Below, one piece after another: positions 36,698-44,513 of a stretch of DNA of 64,000 bases. The position numbers were made by a program, and so were the translations under genes. Numbering within the stretch: the first letter of the stretch is position 1; each line of letters opens with the position of its first letter. Source of the DNA: Parapontixanthobacter sp963736595 (GTDB lineage: Bacteria > Pseudomonadota > Alphaproteobacteria > Sphingomonadales > Sphingomonadaceae); assembly GCA_963736595.1 (NCBI GenBank), contig CAVTPG010000002.1, positions 186,001-250,000 of the forward strand. The letters are read 5' to 3'. The notes below the pieces were generated by a model. That model was not told the origin of the DNA and made no database searches. It saw only the letters and a program-made list of their open reading frames with translations.

Positions 36698-37036
36698 ATG
36701 TATGCAAATTTCATTTATCTGATCAGTGATGAACGAGGTTCAACCGTCGCTGAGGCGGGTCTGCTGACAGGATTTGTCGCAATTACACTCATGTCATTTG
36801 CCAACGCGCTTGCCGACCGGACAAGCGACCTTTTTGAGCGAGCATCTGTCGCCCTAAATGAAGAATATGCACAACCATCGCGCACTAGCGTGGCGGACGG
36901 TGTCGATATCTATAAGTCGGAAACGCGCGAAATTCCGCGTGAACCGTTGCAATCGACTGCGCAATTACCAGCGTATGATATCAGCGGTCGCGCACCACAA
37001 TCTTCACTTTCTGTCCAGCCTGCAGCTGCTGATTAG
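36698..37036 (+). CDS. Divergent Flp-like pilin with long C-terminal extension
   Basis: A 112-residue ORF beginning YANFIYLISDERG then STVAEAGLLTGFVAITLMSF. The layout matches Flp (short leader, Gly, Glu five residues on, hydrophobic helix), but the residues around the Glu differ (STVAEAGLL against ATAIEYGLI). A 65-residue soluble, proline- and serine-rich tail follows, twice the size of the Flp pilins. It may be a minor pilin or pseudopilin of the same apparatus. Its 3' end overlaps the M48 peptidase gene by 56 bases, tail to tail. Confidence 0.6.
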   Translation: MYANFIYLISDERGSTVAEAGLLTGFVAITLMSFANALADRTSDLFERASVALNEEYAQPSRTSVADGVDIYKSETREIPREPLQSTAQLPAYDISGRAPQSSLSVQPAAAD

Positions 37037-38471
37037 ACGACAGACCGTTTAAGACCCGGAAACGCTCCACTTTGCCGCGATCGTAAGCCATCCGGTTAGC
37101 AAGGCTCTGCACCGTATCGCCCGAACGAACGGTCACGACATCGATCTTGCGCGCGACAATGTTGTTGGCTTCGCTCTGACTGATCCGCCGCATGGAATTG
37201 AACAGCGGCGAAAAGACACCAGCTTTTCCTGCCGGCGCAATGGCTTGAAAATGATAGGCGCGATTATCGGCAAATTCGTAAGCGAATATGACAACATCAA
37301 CCTGACTTTGCCCATTATTGACGCGCGCCGTTCCATAAGCGGCCGGAATGCCATTTACTGTAGTCCGCTGAATATTGGCAGGGCGGATCTGCTGCTGCTC
37401 ACCACCCAATGCGCTAAAAACCGAAGTCACGTAATTGTTCAAATTGCCGTCATATTGGCCAAGCGTAAACTGCGCGCGACCGCTTTGCCCATTGATACCA
37501 ACCGAACGAGCCGAATTGACCATATAATAGCCATTAGGCGCAGTGAATGCGAGGCGCAGCTCTGGGTGGATAAAGCTTTGACCCTCGATCATCCCCTGAC
37601 TTGGGCTGTCTCCATAGGTCAAACCGTCGATTCGAGTCAGGAATGTATCGCGATTGGTCACACCATCGCCAAGGCCCTGCGCTTTTTGCAACGCCGTCTG
37701 AACCCGGCTGGCCGGATCAGGGTGGGTTGAAGCCCATTGCGGAATGGTCGCATCGCCGCGACCCTGCAATTGCGCATCAAGCTGGTTTTGCAGAGCCAAA
37801 CTGCGCAAAACCGTGCTCATCGCTTTTGGATCGTAGCCTGCACTGTCGAGATACTGGATGCCAAGCTCATCGGCCTCCAATTCCTGACTGCGCGAAAATT
37901 TCAAAGTCAGCATTTGCGAGCCTTGCAAAGCGGCTTGTCCCAATTGTTGACCCAGCGGGTTGTTGCCAAGCAAGACACCCGACAAAATAGCGCCAGCGGT
38001 TCCAAGGATCGAATTACGTTGAGCGGTTTGCTGGCGCCGTTGCGAATGGCGCGCGGCCACGTGGCCGACTTCATGGCCCAGAACGCCGGCCAGTTCGGCC
38101 TCATTGTTCATCAAAGACACAAGCTGCCGCGTCGTGTAAACATATCCGCCGGGGACTGCGAATGCGTTATTGACCGAGCTGTCGAGCAGCGAAACTGTAA
38201 ATGCCTCGCGCGCGCCGGCAAGGCCGGATTGCACGGCAATATTCTGTCCGACCTGCTCGACATAAGCGGCCTGCGGACCAGTCATGCGGCCACCGAACTC
38301 GTTCAAAAGCTGCGGGTGATATTGCGCGCCCTGCTGCGCTTCGGTTTGCGTGATCGGGGAAGATGCACTGGGAATATCGCCGCCACCCATACATCCGGAC
38401 AAGGCTATCGCCAGACCTGCGCTGCTTGCCAAAGCCAAAGTTTTGGAACGGTTGAAAATTGCGTGCGACAT
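36981..38471 (-). CDS. M48-family metallopeptidase lipoprotein with LysM domain
   Basis: The 496-residue protein starts at the ATG at 38471 after AGGGGA. The lipobox IALSGC near residue 30 indicates a lipoprotein. GVLGHEVGHVAARHSQRR carries the HEXXH zinc site, and SRSQELEADELG supplies the third ligand, as in BepA/YfgC. A central domain of unknown type follows, and the last 50 residues (VRSGDTVQSLANRMAYDR to QAGQKVKIV) are a LysM repeat for peptidoglycan binding. It probably acts in outer-membrane protein quality control; that role is by family analogy. Confidence 0.92.
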   Translation of the reverse strand: MSHAIFNRSKTLALASSAGLAIALSGCMGGGDIPSASSPITQTEAQQGAQYHPQLLNEFGGRMTGPQAAYVEQVGQNIAVQSGLAGAREAFTVSLLDSSVNNAFAVPGGYVYTTRQLVSLMNNEAELAGVLGHEVGHVAARHSQRRQQTAQRNSILGTAGAILSGVLLGNNPLGQQLGQAALQGSQMLTLKFSRSQELEADELGIQYLDSAGYDPKAMSTVLRSLALQNQLDAQLQGRGDATIPQWASTHPDPASRVQTALQKAQGLGDGVTNRDTFLTRIDGLTYGDSPSQGMIEGQSFIHPELRLAFTAPNGYYMVNSARSVGINGQSGRAQFTLGQYDGNLNNYVTSVFSALGGEQQQIRPANIQRTTVNGIPAAYGTARVNNGQSQVDVVIFAYEFADNRAYHFQAIAPAGKAGVFSPLFNSMRRISQSEANNIVARKIDVVTVRSGDTVQSLANRMAYDRGKVERFRVLNGLSSNQQLQAGQKVKIVVRDR

Positions 38472-38628
38472 TGAAAATCCCCTTGTCATCCAGACACCTG
38501 TCAGCGGTATATCGAAAAACGACAGCCGACAAACTTGGCCAGCGTCAAAAACGCTGCTTACAGAATGACAGTGTGTGTGGTTGCAAATTGTTCCCGCAAA
38601 TCGCCGCAGTTTGGTTAGCGCGCGATTT

Positions 38629-39573
38629 TCATCCGGCCATCTGCAAGAAACGCTCTTCACGCTGGCTGATGATTGCGTCGCTTGCTTGACCGTCGAAACT
38701 TGCCAGTTGTTCAGCGATCTCTCGAGTCAGATTTGCCGTGGTCACTTCGGCATCGCGGTGGGCTCCACCGACTGGTTCCGGCACGATTTTATCGATGACA
38801 CCAAGAGCAAGAAGATCGCGCGATGTGACTTTCATCGCTTGCGCCGCATCCGCTGCTTTATCCGCCGTGCGCCACAGGATCGAGGCGCAACCTTCCGGCG
38901 AAATAACCGAATACACCGCGTGTTCCAGCATCAGCACACGATTGGCCGATGCCAACGCCACGGCGCCGCCTGACCCACCTTCACCCACGATGGCCGCGAT
39001 GATCGGCACGGGCAAAGCAAGACACGCTTCGGTCGAGCGCGCGATGGCTTCGGCTTGGCCGCGCTCTTCGGCTTCGACACCGGGGAAGGCACCGGACGTA
39101 TCGACCAGCGTGACGACCGGCAGGCCATACCTTCCGGCCAGCTCCATCAAGCGGATCGCCTTTCGGTATCCTTCAGGTTTTCCCATGCCGAAATTGTGCT
39201 GGATCCGGCTTTTCGTATCGTGGCCCTTCTCATGGCCGATCAGCATGATCCGCCGACCGTCGAGCTTGGCAAAGCCGCCCATAATCGCCTCGTCATCGCC
39301 ATATAAACGGTCACCGCCCAGCGGCATGAAATCCGTAAAGCCGTGCTCGACAAAATCCTTGAAATGCGGCCGCTTGGGATGACGCGCAACTTGCGTTTTT
39401 TGCCACGGGGTCAGCGCGGCATAAGTGGATGCCAGCAAATCCGCGCTTTTCTGCTCCAAACGATGCAGTTCGACGGCGATATCGACTTCATCCTGTTCGG
39501 CGCTGGCGCGCAATTCGGCAATTCGCAATTCGAGCTGCGCCACAGGTTTTTCAAATTCGAGATAAGCGTTCAT
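38629..39573 (-). CDS. accA: Acetyl-CoA carboxylase carboxyltransferase subunit alpha
   Basis: The 314-residue subunit joins AccD to transfer the carboxyl group from biotin to acetyl-CoA, making malonyl-CoA for fatty acids. GRRIMLIGHEKGHDTK, GYRKAIRLMELAGRYGLPVV and SGGAVALASANRVLMLEHAVYSVISPEG are characteristic AccA segments. The length is normal and the frame is intact. It lies 47 bases beyond xerD in the same direction, as in several alphaproteobacteria. Confidence 0.97.
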   Translation of the reverse strand: MNAYLEFEKPVAQLELRIAELRASAEQDEVDIAVELHRLEQKSADLLASTYAALTPWQKTQVARHPKRPHFKDFVEHGFTDFMPLGGDRLYGDDEAIMGGFAKLDGRRIMLIGHEKGHDTKSRIQHNFGMGKPEGYRKAIRLMELAGRYGLPVVTLVDTSGAFPGVEAEERGQAEAIARSTEACLALPVPIIAAIVGEGGSGGAVALASANRVLMLEHAVYSVISPEGCASILWRTADKAADAAQAMKVTSRDLLALGVIDKIVPEPVGGAHRDAEVTTANLTREIAEQLASFDGQASDAIISQREERFLQMAG

Positions 39574-39619
39574 CGTCCGGTTCCGCTAGAGCGTGGAAAG
39601 CGCGGCGGCAAGGCTGCAC

Positions 39620-40510
39620 TTATTTTATCGACCGCGATGCAAGCGGTTGTTCGGCCAGAGGATGCCGCTCATTCACCAACTTTACGAGGCGCGCCGCATC
39701 CAGGTGCGTATAGATTTGCGTGGTGGCGATATCGGCATGGCCCAGCAATGTCTGCAACACGCGCAAATCCGCGCCACCCTCCAGCAAATGCGTGGCAAAT
39801 GCATGGCGCAGGACGTGCGGGCTGACTTTGTCGGGTGACAGATCGGCGCGCACGGCTAGCTCCTTCAAAAGCTGATACAGGCGAATGCGGGAGAGATGGC
39901 TGCTGCGCGAGGGGAACAGATATTTCGACTGGTCGGTGCGCAATGGCAACCAGCGTGCAATGACACTTTGCGCACGTTGACTGATCGGGACCATGCGCGC
40001 TTGACCACCCTTCCCCGTCACGGTCAGAAACGGGGCGTCGCGCGGGACTGCGGCCACGGGCAGCGCCACCAGCTCGCTCGCGCGCAAACCCGAACCGTAA
40101 AGCAATTCGACAAATGCAAGCTGGCGCACTTTTGCCGGAACACCGCCGTCGGCTTCCAGCTCAGCCTGACACAGCAAGCGATCGACTTCGCTGACTGACA
40201 AAATTTTCGGCAGCGATCGTTTTGCGGCAGGTCGGACCAACGATATTGTGGGGTCATCGCTGCGCACGCCCTCGTCGATCAAGAACGCAAAGAATTGTCG
40301 AAGCGACGATATCTTCCGCGCAACGGTGGACGGTGCGGCATCGCGCCACGCATCCATCAGTTTTGTGAGAATTGTCGATGTCGCCTCCTCCAGCGACCCG
40401 ACAATCTCCTCGGTTTGCAAAAGATCGCGCCGATATGCCAAGATCGTATTCTGCGCTGCTCCGCGTTCCGCAGACAGCATCGTGAGAAACCGTTCGATCT
40501 GGCTACTCAC
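39620..40510 (-). CDS. xerD: Tyrosine site-specific recombinase XerD
   Basis: The 296-residue recombinase resolves chromosome dimers at dif with XerC. The catalytic residues are visible: Arg in YGSGLRASELVAL, Lys in TGKGGQARMVP, HVLRHAFATHLLEGGADLR (His and Arg), GHADIATTQIYTH (His then Tyr). The N-terminal SAM-like domain AQNTILAYRRDL is present. XerD rather than XerC is chosen by the accA neighbourhood and overall resemblance; the distinction is not certain. Confidence 0.9.
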   Translation of the reverse strand: MSSQIERFLTMLSAERGAAQNTILAYRRDLLQTEEIVGSLEEATSTILTKLMDAWRDAAPSTVARKISSLRQFFAFLIDEGVRSDDPTISLVRPAAKRSLPKILSVSEVDRLLCQAELEADGGVPAKVRQLAFVELLYGSGLRASELVALPVAAVPRDAPFLTVTGKGGQARMVPISQRAQSVIARWLPLRTDQSKYLFPSRSSHLSRIRLYQLLKELAVRADLSPDKVSPHVLRHAFATHLLEGGADLRVLQTLLGHADIATTQIYTHLDAARLVKLVNERHPLAEQPLASRSIK

Positions 40511-40537
40511 GGGCGCGTCACACGATTACCGATCAGC

Positions 40538-42427
40538 TTATCCGCGCGCAATCGCTTCCGCCGCAATCATTCTGGCTTCGCCGTTCAAACCGACCGCGTT
40601 CAGTGATTGCACAATTCGGAAAAGATGCGCTGGCGTCATGCGCGACCAGTCATCGCCCTGCATCCCAAGCCCGGCGAGCAGAACCACCATCGCCCGATTA
40701 TCCAGCTCTGCCGAGCGCACGATCAGCCGCGACCATTTGGTCTGCTTGTCTAACTTTACACCAAGCTGATCTTCGAATTGCGCAACGTCCCCGCTGGGCA
40801 AACGCCCCAGCCCTGCAAGTCCCGCCAAGGCAAACTGCGCCTTGCGACTGTTCGTGCTGCTATCGGCATCGACGAAATCATCCAGATCGCTCGAAGACAC
40901 GCTTTGCCCTTGCCCGGGACGCGACACGGCCAACATCGCCCAGGCAGGCGAGCCGTCTTCCACGGCACTGCTCCACGCCATCGCATTACGGTCCAGCCCA
41001 GCCGCCAACATCGCCGCAATTAGCGTGTCCGTATCTGCCGTATCGACGTTGCTAACCGGCAAGCGCGCCGCAGCAAAGGCCGTGCTGACAAGATTGCCAT
41101 AGGCGTCACCATCGCCCGACCAAACAGCTTGCAATGCTTCAAGTTTTTGCGCGGGATTGGCCGCGATATAGGCATTGCGCAGCGCTTGCGCGGTTTCGGA
41201 CGCGTCGCTGTCCTGCTCTGCAAAAACATAGGCTTGCGCGTAAAAATCCACCATCGCTGATGATGACATAATGCCGCGCGCTGCCGCCAGTTTTGCGCCT
41301 TCGACACGCTGGGCAATCGGCAACATCGGAGCCGTCGCAGAAACCAGGCTGTAGTAGGGCGCGGCATCGTCCAGCAGATTGTCAGGCACCGTCTCGCCCA
41401 GAGCATTGGCCAGAGCAAAGCGCCACGGCGTCAATTCCTCGACTGCGTCCCACTCGATATTGACCGCACGGCGTCCACGCGCCGATGCTCCGGCGAAACG
41501 CTGCGCCAGCAGACTGTCGATGCGCGGGGTCGATCCACTGCGCAAAATTCGGTTAAGATCACTGGCAGCCCGTGCACCCTCACCCGCATAGGATTTGCAA
41601 ATACCCTGCAGCAAGCGCCATTGGCCGTCATCACGCGCCGTGCCTTGCAGATTGACGGCCGGACAAATGCCCAGAATATCAGCCGTCGCAATGTAGGAAT
41701 CAAGCGCGGCATCGGTCAGCCCGCTGTTCCACTCGCCGGTATCGACCGATTGCACCAGCGAGCGCGCCGCCGAAAACTCGTTCATGCGGTTAAGCAAACT
41801 CGCGCGCATTGCGGCAAATTCGACAGGGTTCATGCCTTTGGGTGCAGCAAGACGGCTGGCCAAGGCGCGGCGCATCAAAATATGGCCCCAGCGCGACACG
41901 AATTGCCCATCCATCCCGTTGATGGTTGCGCGAAGCAAAGCGGCGGGCTGATTGGCAAGCGACTGGCTCGGCATCCCGCCTTGTTGTGGCCCGACCACTC
42001 CGATCCGGGCAAGCGAACGGCGCGCTGCTGGCGGAATATCGTATTGCGGCTTCAACCCAAGCAAGTCGTCCAGCTCGTCAGTCGATAAGTTTTCCAACTC
42101 GTTGAGGCTAGGCAGATTGGACAGCACATCGGGCGCGGATACCGGCGCGCTGGGCGTTGCAGACGGAAGCGGCTGCACCACCGCGCCACCAGGACTTGGC
42201 GGAGCGGACGGAGTGCCGCCGGGACGCGGTGCGGCAGGTTGCGCTGGCTGTGTCGGGGTTGGAGCCGGCGCAGGTTCCGGCTCGGGGTCATCGAAACCTG
42301 GCGGAAGTAGCGATTCCGGCGCGTCTTGCGCCATGACCAGGCTCGCCCCCGTCAGCAGAATTGCGCCACCGATAAGACCGCCCAGCGCCGTGCGAGCGGT
42401 CGTCTTTGTATCAATCGCAAGTTTCAC
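40538..42427 (-). CDS. Secreted/periplasmic hypothetical protein, Pro-rich N-terminus
   Basis: A 629-residue protein. The N-terminus has a hydrophobic signal or anchor (LGGLIGGAILLTGASLVMA then QDAPES). A Pro/Ala-rich linker follows at about residues 45-105, then NLPSLNELENLSTDELDDLLGL. The rest is alpha-helical and Ala-rich, resembling repeat-type scaffolds, with no catalytic motif I recognise. It lies in a likely operon with the small membrane gene upstream (28 bases) and xerD downstream (27 bases). It may be an envelope protein restricted to sphingomonads. Confidence 0.75.
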   Translation of the reverse strand: MKLAIDTKTTARTALGGLIGGAILLTGASLVMAQDAPESLLPPGFDDPEPEPAPAPTPTQPAQPAAPRPGGTPSAPPSPGGAVVQPLPSATPSAPVSAPDVLSNLPSLNELENLSTDELDDLLGLKPQYDIPPAARRSLARIGVVGPQQGGMPSQSLANQPAALLRATINGMDGQFVSRWGHILMRRALASRLAAPKGMNPVEFAAMRASLLNRMNEFSAARSLVQSVDTGEWNSGLTDAALDSYIATADILGICPAVNLQGTARDDGQWRLLQGICKSYAGEGARAASDLNRILRSGSTPRIDSLLAQRFAGASARGRRAVNIEWDAVEELTPWRFALANALGETVPDNLLDDAAPYYSLVSATAPMLPIAQRVEGAKLAAARGIMSSSAMVDFYAQAYVFAEQDSDASETAQALRNAYIAANPAQKLEALQAVWSGDGDAYGNLVSTAFAAARLPVSNVDTADTDTLIAAMLAAGLDRNAMAWSSAVEDGSPAWAMLAVSRPGQGQSVSSSDLDDFVDADSSTNSRKAQFALAGLAGLGRLPSGDVAQFEDQLGVKLDKQTKWSRLIVRSAELDNRAMVVLLAGLGMQGDDWSRMTPAHLFRIVQSLNAVGLNGEARMIAAEAIARG

Positions 42428-42455
42428 GTTCGATAAAACTCCTCATACGCCGTTG

Positions 42456-42593
42456 TTACGACGCGCCTGTCACTGGCACTTCGACCGGCTGGACCACAGG
42501 TCTCAGCGGTTCGCGTCCGCCGTCGATCCATGCCAGCGCAAGAACGGCGAGAATGACGGCAATCGCGACGACACCTATCCGCCTTCGTTTCAT
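42456..42593 (-). CDS. Small single-pass membrane protein (45 aa)
   Basis: The ATG at 42593 opens KRRRIGVVAIAVILAVLALAWI, a basic start and one membrane helix, then DGGREPLRPVV and PVEVPVTGAS to a TAA at 42456-42458. It ends 28 bases before the 629-residue envelope protein and is divergent from aroK, so it is probably first in that transcript. The positive-inside topology and the position argue for a real gene. The function is unknown. Confidence 0.6.
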   Translation of the reverse strand: MKRRRIGVVAIAVILAVLALAWIDGGREPLRPVVQPVEVPVTGAS

Positions 42594-42681
42594 GACTGTT
42601 CAATCCGCCCCGGCTTGCCGCATAGGTTCCCGTACCAACTTTGCTTGCGCCGCGTCTAGCGCATCTATAGCGATGCGGGCA

Positions 42682-43302
42682 ATGTCGAACACGCTCTCAT
42701 CGGATAAAGCCCACTTAAGCGAGGATCAGCCAAGCGAGGCCGCGCCGCAGCCCAAAACGCGGCAATGGCTGGACGATCTGCGCCGCCGGTTGGGCAAGCC
42801 GATCGTTTTGATCGGCCTCATGGGCGCAGGAAAAAGCACCGTCGGGCGCAGAGTTGCAACGCTGCTTGATTGCCCGTTTACCGACGCTGATGAGGCGATT
42901 GAGGAAGCCGCGCAGCGGTCCGTCGCCGAAATATTTGCAGCGCATGGCGAAGCCTATTTTCGCGAAGGCGAACGACGCGTCATCGCGCGCCTCATGGAAC
43001 AGAAAAACGGGGTAATTGCGACAGGTGGCGGAGCTTTCTGCGATGCCGAAACCCGCGAATTGATCCTCGAACATGGCATTGCCGTATGGCTCGATTGCGA
43101 CGTTGCGACACTGGTCGAGCGGACAAATCGTCGCAACACGAGACCGCTATTGAAAGATGGCGATCCGCACGCAATTCTCACAAAGCTGCATGATGAGCGG
43201 GCGCCCTTATATGGCTTGGCTCCGATCCGCGTGTCGGGTGCCAATCGTCCGCATCTGGAAACGGCGCACATAATCTTGGAAGCGATCGATACATGGCTGT
43301 GA
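42682..43302 (+). CDS. aroK: Shikimate kinase
   Basis: About 206 residues. The kinase phosphorylates shikimate at the 3-hydroxyl. Walker A GLMGAGKSTVGRRVA, the shikimate-binding FTDADEAIEE and GEAYFREGERRVIARL, and ATGGGAFC are all present. An N-terminal extension of about 35 residues (SNTLSSDKAHLSED) precedes the core; ATGs at 42673 and 42682 are both possible. It overlaps aroB by 10 bases, so the two shikimate-pathway enzymes are coupled. Confidence 0.95.
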   Translation: MSNTLSSDKAHLSEDQPSEAAPQPKTRQWLDDLRRRLGKPIVLIGLMGAGKSTVGRRVATLLDCPFTDADEAIEEAAQRSVAEIFAAHGEAYFREGERRVIARLMEQKNGVIATGGGAFCDAETRELILEHGIAVWLDCDVATLVERTNRRNTRPLLKDGDPHAILTKLHDERAPLYGLAPIRVSGANRPHLETAHIILEAIDTWL

Positions 43303-44402
43303 TCGAAGTCGCGCTTGCCGGGCGATCCTATAACGTAAAAATTGGATCGGGATTGCTCAAACACGCAGCACAGCATTGTGCGCCTTTCCTGCGCAAACCG
43401 AGCGTTCCTGTCGTCGCAGACCGCAATGCCTGGCACCATCACGGCGGACAATTACAGTCATCTTTTCAAGCAGTTGGCCGTGATGTTGCGCTGTATGTGG
43501 TCGAGCCGGGCGAAGGCTCAAAGAGCTGGTCCGAATTGGAAAAGCTGACTGACTGGCTGCTGGCACAAGGCGTGGAGCGCGGCGACAATGTTTTAGCGTT
43601 TGGCGGCGGCGTCGTCGGCGATTTAACCGGATTTGCCTGTTCGATCCTGAAACGCGGATGCGGTTTTGTGCAAGTCCCCACCACCTTGCTTGCTCAGGTG
43701 GATAGTTCAGTCGGTGGAAAAACCGCCATAAATTCAAAGGCTGGCAAGAATTTGGTGGGAGCCTTTCACCAACCCTCGCTGGTTTTGGCGGACATCGATA
43801 CGCTGGCAACCTTGCCGGACCGCGAGTTACGCGCTGGCTACGCTGAGGTCATAAAATATGGCATTTTGGGCGACAAGGCTTTCTTCGAATGGTGCGAAGA
43901 TAATGCCAGTAAGTTATTGTCGCACAATGAAAAGGCCATGGAAGAAGCTGTGGCAAAATCGGTCGCAGCCAAGGCTCGCATCGTGGCAGAAGACGAGCGC
44001 GAAACATCCGGCGTCCGGGCATTGCTGAACCTCGGCCACACGTTCGGGCACGCATTGGAAGCCGAATTTGGCTTTGGAAACAAGCTGTTGCATGGCGAAG
44101 CTGTGGCATTGGGTATGGTGCTGGCCGCGCGCTATTCCGTGCGGATCGGCAAGCTGTCAGCCGAGCACGCTATGCGGATCACCCGCGCCATCGATCAAGC
44201 CGGTTTGCCTTCGGAAATCAGCGCTTTAGGCCTTAAATCGAACGGCAAAAGCCTCGCCGATCATATGCGGCACGACAAGAAAATGGATGCCGGGACGCTG
44301 CCATTTATTCTGCTCAGCGACATCGGTGCGGCATATCTTGATCGCGACGTGTCGCTGGACGATATTGCCGCTTTTCTGGATGCGCAACTTCAGGCACACT
44401 AG
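43293..44402 (+). CDS. aroB: 3-Dehydroquinate synthase
   Basis: The 369-residue NAD- and metal-dependent enzyme cyclises DAHP to dehydroquinate. FGGGVVGDLTGFACSI, QVPTTLLAQVDSSVGGKTAIN, ELRAGYAEVIKYGIL and LLNLGHTFGHALEAE (metal-binding His and Glu) are characteristic. It starts within the aroK end. It faces pccA tail to tail across 111 bases in which I see no clear terminator. Confidence 0.96.
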   Translation: MAVIEVALAGRSYNVKIGSGLLKHAAQHCAPFLRKPSVPVVADRNAWHHHGGQLQSSFQAVGRDVALYVVEPGEGSKSWSELEKLTDWLLAQGVERGDNVLAFGGGVVGDLTGFACSILKRGCGFVQVPTTLLAQVDSSVGGKTAINSKAGKNLVGAFHQPSLVLADIDTLATLPDRELRAGYAEVIKYGILGDKAFFEWCEDNASKLLSHNEKAMEEAVAKSVAAKARIVAEDERETSGVRALLNLGHTFGHALEAEFGFGNKLLHGEAVALGMVLAARYSVRIGKLSAEHAMRITRAIDQAGLPSEISALGLKSNGKSLADHMRHDKKMDAGTLPFILLSDIGAAYLDRDVSLDDIAAFLDAQLQAH

Positions 44403-44513
44403 GGTTTCCGCCATTTTTTGCGCCGCGACCCACGAAACTCGCTGCTGCCGCGTAAAATTCCACAACAGCACCGAAACGACCCTCAAGGATGTCGAGACGG
44501 GCCAAACCCTCCC

